Origin: Chrysaora quinquecirrha
Lineage: Eukaryota; Cnidaria; Scyphozoa; Semaeostomeae; Pelagiidae
Assembly (NCBI GenBank): GCA_014526335.1
Contig: JACTAT010000039.1
Location: 7,498,104 to 7,562,103, forward strand
DNA: 64,000 nt
Direction of reading: 5' to 3'
Shown: piece by piece, positions 1 to 10,617 of the stretch
How the letters are laid out: each line of letters starts with the position of its first letter
How positions within the stretch are numbered: position 1 is the first letter of the stretch
Translations under genes and position numbers: made by a program
The notes under the pieces: model-generated
Seen by the model: the letters and a program-made list of their open reading frames with translations, nothing else
Database searches by the model: none
Told to the model about the DNA's origin: nothing

Positions 1-330
1 TAAGCAACTAGGGCTGAACTGACTTTAACATTAAGCAACTCGAGGGCTCAATTGAATTACTGTAAGCAACTAAGAAGTCAAACAACCAATCTTATACTCT
101 TTCTTGTTGTTAGGAAACTGTTCGTTCTTATGTTTTGCATGTTGAAGTTAGTTAGCTAACGTTTTTCCACTTACTGTCTCCCAAAAGTCGTGTTGTAGGC
201 CTAACAGTTGATGATTTTGACCCGTGAAGTCAGGGGTGGTTGTTAGGTACAAAAATGTTAAGCAACTTTTAAGCAACTTTGAGGGCTGAAATGTCTAAAA
301 TTTTAAGCAACTTTGAGGGCTGGATAAAAA
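1..330. repeat. Dispersed repeat with TTAAGCAACT sub-repeats
   Basis: The stretch holds repeated TTAAGCAACT or GTAAGCAACT units followed by GAGGGCT. It is related along about 230 bases to 13440-13690: both carry the same order of blocks (CAATTGAATTACTGTAAGCA, CAAACAACCAA, then a CAGG(A/G)GTGGTT end). It is therefore an interspersed element rather than a local tandem repeat. Its class is unknown, and no coding capacity is seen. Confidence 0.6.
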
Positions 331-509
331 ATCACTAAACTGCCATTGAGGATTGATTGAGGGTAAATCCAAAATTAAAAAACGAGGTTGCTTTCAAATC
401 AAACCCTACTAAACCAGGAGGAAAATAGGATCGTTATTTGAAGCAAAAAGCAAGCAGTTTTTTCATTTGTTAACTCGAGTCAGGCTTGGAGACAGCTATG
501 ACAGTGGTA

Positions 510-693
510 GAAGGTGCTGTGGCGTCGTGATGTAATCCAGCTGACTCGTGGTGTCAGAAGCTCAGTGTGGTCAGGGTTCGAGCCCAGCCATGGTAGCGTC
601 ACAGCCAGGGTCGAGGTCTCGATAAGTTAACTTACTACTGAGATCATAGCGACAGGCACTAAAACATCATTTCACCTTCACCTTCACCTTGGT
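510..693 (+). mobile_element. tRNA-derived SINE, copy 1
   Basis: The copy starts AAGGTGCTGTGGCGTCGTG and has a pol III B-box-like GGTTCGAGCCC at about 576-586. It ends in CACCTT repeats. The same consensus recurs at 16367-16557 (minus) and 27075-27465 (plus, interrupted), with a head-only fragment at about 14408-14475. A short flanking match (TGGTAGA) may be a target duplication. The tRNA origin is inferred from the B box only. Confidence 0.7.
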
Positions 694-711
694 AGAGATT
701 GGTAGGAGCTT

Positions 712-924
712 TTAATAACGCAATGAAATAAGCAAATATTTTCTGTTAAAACATTCAATTTTGCCTACAATTTTCTCAGCTTCAATCATTTCCAGCCGTC
801 TTTTTTCTTTTTCCACAATTTCATTGTGTTCATCTAATCGCATTTGTCGTTCTTTTGCAAGCTCCAATTCACGTTTTCGTTCAGCCTCCAGTTCTTGTTC
901 GATTTTACTTGGCATTTTCTTTGT
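712..924 (-). CDS. EH/disordered-tail gene, most downstream exon seen (charged helix)
   Basis: A good acceptor (TTTTGTTGTAG) precedes the exon at 924, and it starts in phase 0, matching the donor at 1606. It encodes a strongly charged helix whose core is SKIEQELEAERKREL, followed by ELAKERQMRL. This resembles the E-x-E-R-E-E-x-L-R-R helix of the AKAP2/MISP C-terminal family, and two like helices lie in the preceding exon. The frame reaches a stop at 712, so it may be the terminal exon. Alternatively a weak GTAGGC donor near 777 may lead on to exons outside the window. No AATAAA was noticed just downstream. Confidence 0.5.
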   Translation of the reverse strand, partial: TKKMPSKIEQELEAERKRELELAKERQMRLDEHNEIVEKEKRRLEMIEAEKIVGKIECFNRKYLLISLRY

Positions 925-3900
925 CTACAACAAAATTAGATGCACCAATCGTTAGTTTCTAGCAACGTTAGCACAAAATATCGAAAGCAAGCAAGTTGCG
1001 AAACAAAGCACCACGCTACTACGGGAGTTTTCCAGGATTTAGTGGCATCCGGAGACTTAGGCCGTAGCAAAACGATCAACCATTGTTGTTCAAGCATTTG
1101 AGATTTTGCCTTGTCAGCAAATGTTTGACCGTTTGGCCACGTCGCAAGACATAGCTTGAGAAGCAGAACTTGCTAGGCAATGTCTTTGAAAAGCTTCAAA
1201 AAATTTCCCGCCTGCCGTCAGTACAAAATTTTTTATGAGCAATGTTTTGTGAATTTGGCCAAAGCTTCTCGCTTGAGATTTACTATAATGGCCAAACAGT
1301 AATGTATTATCGCGTAAACTTATATGACGACGTAAACTTTCTAAATAAGCTTTCTTTTCAATACAGTATTTTGTGTTTAAGGCAGTTTTCCGTCAGGCTT
1401 ATTTTTCCGCGCGTAGCAGAGCGGCTATTGTTTCTAGAAACGAAGCACGCGTTAAAAAAGATTTTCAATGTCCACTAGGAATCTGGCGCAACAGTGCTCT
1501 AGTTAGAATGATGATGTCGTGTGAAACGCTTTCTATTGATTTGATTGGCAGGTGCCTAGGAACGCGGTGGAAAAAGCAAGAGCAAGTTAGATATTACTGA
1601 CTTACTTTCAAATTCACTGCTTGACCTTCGTTCTTGAATTTCTCAGACCCTTTTTCGTTTGCTTCCAGTCTATTAGGCGATTTATCATTCTTCAGTTTCA
1701 CGTGTTCAACTTGCTTCTGATTGGCTTGTTTCTCCGATTTCACCTTCTTATTGGCTACTTCATTCTGCTCTTGAATTCCGTTAATGTTATTGTTATCTTC
1801 AACAGTAGGCTTATCAAAAATGGTAGCTCGTTGTTTGAGTTCATTCTCCCGTTTTTCCTGCTCCTCGATTTCCTTCCGCACACGGTCATTTTGAACAAGT
1901 GACCGGTAGTCCGGTAGCGAGAGATCATCGTTCTTTGACATTGAATCTCTGGTATCTTTAGTATTTACTCTGTTATCAACTACTTTGTCCGGAGAATTCC
2001 GTTCAGGTCTAGAAATGTCCGCTTTCCCATTCGGTTTACCAACCGGCCTAGCTTCCTTCGATGATTGCGAATCTCTGTTTTTCTGAGTATTTTCTCTTGA
2101 CTGAATCTGCCTTCGAATCTCAAGATCCCTCTCTTCCTGTTCTTCAAGTTCTTTTCTGAAACGGTCATCTTTGGCTAGTCTAGTATATAAATTTCTATCA
2201 GTTTTCGATTCAACTGAATTCATCTCAGCCAGCTTTTCAGTTTTAGATTCAGCTTTAGCAGAAACAACTGAGTCTCCTTTAGCCTTGCGTTCTTCTCTTT
2301 CTGGCTTGAGCTTCACATTGGATTTATTACCATCTAAACCGTCAAGCGCCTTGTGAATGACTGCGTTTCTTGACTGTTTGTTGCTGGTTTTACTAGCGTC
2401 TGAAACGTTTCCCTAACATCATCTCGCCTAGTTCACTAAGCTTTTGTCGCCGTCATCGCTATGCATTTTGTTTGAATTACTTCTCGACCTGATAAATCCA
2501 GCTTCTTCGCTTGCAATCGCATTCGTTTCTCTGCTATATCTCTGCTTCTTTTCGACTTTAACTCCCTTATCGCTGTGCTTTTTCTCTTGGCTGCTTCTTG
2601 ATCTGATGAAACCATCCTCATCGCCTAAAGTCTCTTTCTTTTCTATAATATATCTCTGTTCAGTCGCTATATTCTTTTCTGTACTGACGCTCTTAATCGC
2701 AACATCATCATCAATGGAATCATCATCCGCCAAACTTTTGCCATGATACGACTTAGGCCGGATTTTACGAATCTTCGGCCCGCGCTTCTCGACTTCTTTT
2801 TCAACGATTTTTCCAGCTTGAAACAACGCCAGCCTATCTTTAATGCTCGGGATATGGTCATCATCGTCATTATCATTGAGGTCGCTTGTCTGCGGCAAAT
2901 GTCGTAAGGGCTCGTCGTGTTCTGAAATCGTCTCGACGGGGTGTGTTTTCAAAGAATCTGTAGGCCTAAGATCCTGTTTTGTCTTGTCTTCGCGACTCAG
3001 GCCCTTTTATCAGGGTCTTTTGATTGACTTCTTTTGCTGGAGGACTCTCAAAGCTTTTCGGCTTGTTTCAAACTTTGAGATCGTCGCTTGGTCGTCGTTG
3101 CGTTAACATCAATCGGAGAAACACCGCCTGTTTCACTAACGCATTTTTTCAGAGCTCGTTTGTGTCCGTTCTCTGTCGGCTTCTTCTCGAACAATTGCCG
3201 AAATTGGCCGACACTTTTCAAAGCAGTTATTTCATCATTTGAATCTTCGGTTTTATTGTTTTCATTGTATTTGGACTTGTCCCCGATTTCAGGCGAAAAT
3301 CCGTCGTTCTTCGTATTGTCAATTGAGTTGCTAAGACCAGTCGCTTTTTCTCGAAGTTCTCCCGTTTCACCGTCGTCAGTTTTCGCTTTCGAATCTCTCA
3401 TCAAAATATTACTTTCAAGAACTGTGGCCGATATTTTTTCGGTACCTTCTTTTGTCTTCTTTGGCGAAAATTTATCGGGTTTTGAGTTCAACTTGGTTAT
3501 CTTCTCCATAGAGACGAGCTTTTCAATGTCCTTGTTAGTACCCTTCGCTGTAACTTTGTCCGATACTTTGTTCGGTGACGAGAACGAAATTTGATCGCCT
3601 TCTTCATGGCTTGTCGGTAGTTTCTTGGCAATGTCTGCAGGATTTGTCTTCCCAAGTTTCGCATTTTCGGTTCCCAAATCGCGAGAGCCGAGATCAACCG
3701 ATTTTTGCTTTTCTCGTACCGCAATATGCTGTTCGTGTGGCCTAACCAACGTATCTCCGAGACTTTTACTCCTCGTTAGCTCGCTTGAACGTGGCTTCAT
3801 ATCATGGGACGTCGATTTGTATTTATCAACTGGCCTAGACGTGGTCGAGCTTTCAAACATTTCTTTGAAAACTTTGATACTTTTTAATGGCTTGTCCTTA

Positions 3901-6900
3901 TCTTCCATTCTATCGTCTTTCTGCTTATAAGTATCTCTTTCGCTAATTTCTTTACTCTGAAAATTTTCTTCAGGTTCCCCTAGGCTCTCTCCAGTTGTAA
4001 ATAAATCTCTTCTTATCTTAGCGCTGCCTTCTGTCAATTTTTTGCTTCTTCCATTTGCGGCGTCTGCCACATCAATTTCAGCGTTGGATATATCACGTGA
4101 CATATTCTCAGTCAAAGCAACCTCGTCATCATTAAGAGCACCCGCATTCTGCTTTTTAGCCATGCTTATAGCCTCTGCGGCAAGCAGTATGTCCTTTCCA
4201 ACTGGCAGAGACTTTCTCCGTTCTAAGAACTCCTCGTTACGAAGCATTCTTAGAGATTTGTCTCTAAGTTTAACGTCATCAGAACCTTCATTTCTATACG
4301 CAATCTCCATATCAAGCAGTTCTTTCACCAAAGCTCGACTGCTTGCTAGATCCAACGCTCTCTCATCGATAGTCTCGCTTCTGCTAAACTCATGATGAAC
4401 TCGCCTCGAGTTCAACCAAGTTTCGTATAAAGGGTCTGTGACTGTCCATGGCGAATCTGATACTGAACTTTGAGATTGAGCTCGGCGTTTCTTCTCCCTT
4501 GCTTCCAGTTCGAGCTTCACCAAACCATCCAGCCATTCACACTCTTCGACAAACGAATATCTGTCCGGATAAGCTCTGCTTCTTAGGCCATGGAGAGACC
4601 TCGATCGGACAATATGGCCACTCTTTGTTTTCAAAACCTTTTTAGTTTTCTTTGGCGTCTTACATCCCTCCGCATCAACAGCTTCTTCCAAGTTATACTT
4701 TTCTCTCTTCTATATAACCCTCATTCGCGCTTGGCTCTTCTTCGTGAGAAGTATAAGTTTCTGAGTCACTTGAATCTCCTGAAATCCCTGCACTATCAAC
4801 TATTTCTTCACCTTTAAAGAACTTCGGTCGGATTTTCTCTTCAGTTGATATAAAATTTCCTCTGATTCCCATTTTAACGCAATAATCGTCCTTCCGATCT
4901 CCAGTATCGTTTCCGTCCCTATAATCGTCATCGATTTCTAATATCCCTTCAGCTTGCAGGGCGCCAAGAGGCACCACATCGCCAGTATTATCGCCTTTCT
5001 TAGATATCTCATTTGCTGCTGTAATACCCAGTTCCTCCCGATAATCGTCCTTCTGATGTCCAGTATTTTCACTTCATTATCGTTATAATCGTTATAATCG
5101 TCAGCGCTTTCCTCAACTGGCACTTCTCTGTGCAAAACTTCTTCTTTCGAGTCTAAATTAGTTTCCTCAAGCATGTCCAGAAAATCAAAGCTTCTTTCAC
5201 TTTCTTCGTGAACTAAAACAGAGTCTTTGATCTCATCTTCAGTAACCTCTTCTTCCGTTGTAGTGTCTCTTCCTCCTATATCTCCTTCGGAATCGACCAA
5301 AGTCTCCTCAAGCATATCAATCAAATCTAAAGAAAAAGGTTTAATACCTTTCGATTTACTAACTTGCATTTCCTTCTCGGAAACTCTTTCCGCTTTTACT
5401 TCCTTCTGGAAATGGCTTCCGATTGTGTAACTTCTTTCTTGGAAATTGCTTCATCTTCTATAGCGTGCTTCTTGGAAGAGATTTCATCTTTCTTATTTTT
5501 CTTCTCAGAACTCCTTCCACTTTCGTTTACTTCCTTCTTGGAAGCAGCTGTACTTACTTTAACGTTTTTCTTGGAAATGACGTCACTTTCTTCTACTTCC
5601 TTCTTGGAAATAGCAGTACTATACCGCACTTCCTTCTTGGAAAAAACGTCATATCCTTCAGCTTCCTTCTTGGAAGAAGCTTTATCTTCTTTACTTTCTT
5701 TTTGGAAATGACTTCATCTTTTTTACTTTTCTTCATTGAAATTACTTTAGATTCTGCCTTCTCTTTAATCGAAGAAGTCTCACTGTCAACTCTTTTATCA
5801 TTAAAATTCTTTGAATTCTGGTCAATTTTTGGATCCTTCGTTCCTTTCATCATCAAAAACGAGCCTCTTGTTCGATCAATAAAGACGTCATCATCTCCTT
5901 CTGAAGATAAATTATTCTTACTCACATCAGTCGACGGATGCTTTGATTTCCCTGGAGATTCTTGTTCTGAATTATCTTCTCTGATTCCATTGGGTTTTTG
6001 GAGGCTTGCAACGGGTTCTGGTGACATATTTCTTTCTGATAATTCTTGCTTTTGTCAGATTTTGTTAGTTGTACATCCAGCTTTCTATTTGACTTTGTTT
6101 GCGAATCTAAAAGCAATCGGAATAACGACATCATTGAACAGGAAAAACTCTTGAATCAGTTCAGATATGAATTCACACAAGCATTCAAGCAAATTAATCT
6201 TGTCTGCTTATGGACTGGACAGCAATGATTGAGGGGCCCAAAAAAGTAGGGAAATCTTTTTATAGCCCATCCTTATTTTGATTGTTATTGTAACTAATCC
6301 CCTTTAAAACCTACAAATTGGGCAGACATCATTGTTGTTTTCGATGATATGTTAGTACGAAAATACATTGCAAATGCAAATATTTATAACTTTTCTTGAT
6401 ACTCTGGGAGACAAATGAACTGCAGCCTGCACTTACTGTGGGAAAATGTCGGAGGTAACAGCCCCCAACCGCTGTTAGCGCCCCTCTCAACTGTCCATGT
6501 CTCTTGCAGGAATAATGCGAAAGACTTAAGGCATCCAAGGCAATGCAATAGAAAATAGGTATCAGCAAACAAGCACCAGAACTCAGGTATCAGAGACTTG
6601 GCATTAGAGATTAGGTATCAGTGGTCCAGCATCAGATTAATGGCATCACAAGCAAGGTATAAGAAAAGACGTCAGAAACAAGGTGACAGATCTCAGAATC
6701 AGCGACCTGGCATTAAAGATTAGGTATCAGATGCCTGGCATCAGAAGGCGAGCCATTTGATAATAGGTAACCGCAAACAGGTATCAGAACACAGGCACCA
6801 GAGACTTGGCATTAGAGATTAGGTATCAGAGGTCCAGCATCAGATTAATGGCATCGAAAGCAAGGTATAAGGAAAGACATCAGAAACAAGGTAACAGATC

Positions 6901-9900
6901 TCAGAATCAGCGACCTGGCATTAAAGATTAGGTATCAGATGACTGGCATCAGAAGGCGAGCCATTTGATGATAGGTAACCGCAAACAGGTATCAGAACAC
7001 AGGCACCAGAGACTTGGCATTAGAGATTAGGTATCAGAGGTCCAGCATCAAATAAAAGCAATGATAAAAGGCATCGCAAGAAAGGTATAAGGAAAGACGT
7101 CAGGAAAAAGGCGACAGATCTCAGTATCAGAGACCTTGAATTGAAGATTAGGTATCAGATGCCTGGCATCAGAAGGCGAGGAATAAGAAAATAGGCAAAA
7201 TAAAAAAGGCATCATAACACAGGCATCAGAGACTTGGCTTAAGAGATAAGGTATAACAAATTTGGCATCAGATTCAAGGCATCAGAGGTAGTAGGGTATC
7301 AGAAAACAGGTATAAACGAACAGGCATCTGGACTCAGGCATCAGAGCCTTGGCATTAGAGATTAGAAGAAGAACAGAATTGGCAACAGAGACTTGATGTA
7401 CATGACCAATAGTTGACACAAACTTGAAAAACAATAAATCGACGTCATACCTGTATTAATCTTAGACTTTTCCTTTTCTTCTTCAGAAGAACTGACTTTC
7501 GATGCTGAAGTATTTCTCTTTTTATTCCAAGGAGACTTTTGTAGTCCAACGCCTTTTCTAGGGCTTGGATTTGAGGGCGAATTTTTTCTGACGACCCTTC
7601 AGAATCTGAAGAAAAAATTTTGTGGAATATTTCTAAAGCGCTTGTCGATCGTTTACTTGAACTTGAAGATTCTTTCCTTTTGGCATCTTTTTGCTCGTTC
7701 ATGTTGACATCAGATTCCTGTAATGGAGGAACATTTTGCCTTGAATCGCAGATGTTTTTATTAGGATCGATCTTACTTTATCTGATCTGGTTTAAATGAC
7801 TTGATCTGATCAGATCTGGTCGATCTGACATTATTTAATCTGATCGATCTTATCTGACCGAGTGCGATCAATTTTGTTATAGCTCAATCTGATCAATCTG
7901 GTTTGATCTGAGCTAATCCGATTGACCTGACTTGACCTGACCTAGAATAATCTGATCAATCTGTTATGGCCAACCCAGTCTGATCAATTTTGTTTGCTCT
8001 TATCTAATCTGATTAACCTGACTAGATCTGATCAAGATTAATCTGAAATTTTACAATTAGGTTATTTTACCTTGACTAGCACATCATTCTCGGACTGGTT
8101 CGAACTTTTAGGAATATTCTTGTCCATTTCTGGTATAGACTCTGTTTGAGAATTTCGAGGACTCTGTGATCTCCTACTTCGCGTTCTTGATATCTGGTTC
8201 TCGCTTTCTGATGCTGAAGATTCTGAGCCTCTTTTGGGCTTCTATCTGACTGTCGCTTTGGTCTGCTTCTCTTTCTTCGCCTCTCGCCTAATTCGTTAGC
8301 CTCGCTTTCGTCGTCGCTAGAGTAGTTGAAATTGTTTATGGCAACGGGTTCTTCTTTTGTATTCTTCGTAGAATTCCGTCTATTTTCACTCACGTTCTTC
8401 GGAAGATTTCGTGCGAATTCGAGGATATTATCTTGTAAGAATGTTTCTGGCTTGATATCGTCAAACTTGATATGGTTACCTAGATAAACAAAACAGAAGT
8501 AACCAACAATAAGCACGATAGAATACAGCGCGTGAAATTTGCGGGGAAGGGGGCTTTCGGTTACACCATACACCCTTCCCCTAATGTTGGTCTTAGTACA
8601 TTGGATTTTGAGGTTAGTTTTTGGGTCAACACCACAGCCTTACTCCAAAGGGCGTTTTTCACAAAAAGGCTGAAGATCACGGCTGAAATTCCTTATTTCT
8701 TATCGTTATTCGTTAATATTTGAGTGGTTCTTATCTTTAAGCCTGGCTAAACTAGGAGACATGCCTTGCGCGACATTGATGTCCCGTCGGCGTCTCCCAG
8801 TTTAGCCAGCTCGGAAGCTTTGTAGCGCGCGGCAAAATTTGTAGCAAGAGACACGCAAATGTTTCTGGGAGACAACAGAAACATTTCTTGTCTCGGGGAC
8901 ATGCAAATGACTCGGGAGACATGTTGCTCGCTTGTCACTCGCATGTTTAGCCACCACGGGAGACACGCCGAATACAGTGTCGCGCGCGACAAGTCGCCTA
9001 GTTTAGCCAGGCCTTTACTCCAATACTCCAAACAGAGTTCACCACAAGAACAGACGAATACGGCTGAATGCCTTATTTGCTTAGGGGTGGTGGTGGTACA
9101 ACCCACAGGCACAACCTTTGTAGGCCACGTATATGAAACTCTTGAGGAACAGTACGAATTTAATTAGCTTTTGAATATAGTAGGAAAAGAACATGCTGAC
9201 GAATGCGTGTTAAATGAACATGCAGATGAATACAGTATGATATGAACTTGCTGACGAATACAGTACGAAATGAACATGCTGACGAATACAGTACGAAATG
9301 AACATGCAGACGAATGCACCGTGAAATGAACAAGCTGACGAATGCACCGTGAAATGAACATGTAGACGAATGCACCGTGAAATGAACAAGCTGACGAATG
9401 CGGCGTGAAATGAACATAATGACGAATGCACCGTGAAATGTACATGCTGACGAATTCAGTAAAAGACAAACACGTTGATGAATACTGAACGACAAAGACA
9501 GTTTGAAATGAACAAAACTATAACCAAAACATGAGTAAGACCAAAAGATAACTAGGACTCGGCTAGGACCAAAACATGCCACAATGTATACGTGGCCTGT
9601 TAGTACAGCTGCTAGGAAGCCCTGTTTTCTTTTGAAAATTTTATAGGCTTCTAGCAGTAGTACGATATGGAAGCCCGAACAACTTACCTAAGAGCTGCTA
9701 ACGAAATCATCTAGCTTTCAAAACAAACTGTCAACTAAACCAATCGTTAACATCAAGCTCTACGTTGTTTGCTGCTACACACCAAGATATACTAAATCTT
9801 GAAATCATCAGATGATATAAAGCCTTAATAAACGTTTTCTGATGGACGCAGATAAAGAATAAACAAATACCAAACCAGGTGGATTTATTGCATTTAAAAG

Positions 9901-10575
9901 ACACAAAACCCATATATTATTCATAAAAATGAGAATAAAATCAGGCAAATATTAACATGGGTAGCAGGTAGATGTTTGATTATTCCAATATGAGAATCAC
10001 ATAATAACGGATTAAAATGCATTTTATAGCAAAGAACCGACGTAAATGGTTGTTGGTTAAAGTCTTTTTCACCATAAGATCTTAACAATCGTGGGGTTAG
10101 CTCACGATTGTGTTGTGCGATCAACGCCGTGATTTCAATCGGATCATGTTATAATTAAATTTAAGAAATCCTCAAAGCTGACTCGACTTCTGCTTGCATT
10201 ATTCCGATCCACCTCCACTGCACGACACAACAAAGACCTTACGATATTCACGATCAATGGTTTCGATCCGTTTGCATTTAAGATATTGCAACAGTACCTA
10301 CTGTATACTGCAGTTGATAAAAAATTCTTAACATCGATCGCTCGCTCGATTAACCTTGCGGGAATTATGATCTATTTTGGGAACCAAACTGAAAGTTTTC
10401 CGTTTTCATTTTACCACTACCTGGGTAGCCAACCACTAGACTTATTACACGAGTCCAACTGTTCGCAAAGAGGAATAATAATAACAACAACAACAACAAT
10501 AACAGCAACCATAATAGCAACAACAACAACAATAATAACAACAACAACAACAACAACAATAACAGCAACCATATC

Positions 10576-10617
<42 letters not shown>

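Noticed and set aside
4042..4395. Plus-strand ORFs of 60-243 codons across 3-6 kb
   Set aside because: They are antisense shadows of the Lys/Glu/Ser-rich exon on the minus strand (Phe/Leu/Ser-rich on reverse reading).
1606..6106. Calling the giant exon a plain pseudogene
   Set aside because: Splice sites and phases are preserved, no nonsense substitutions were noticed, and breaks are limited to one-base changes mostly at A-runs, so error or recoding is at least as likely.
9160..9582. 140-codon and other ORFs on the minus strand
   Set aside because: Same 28-base satellite, array A.
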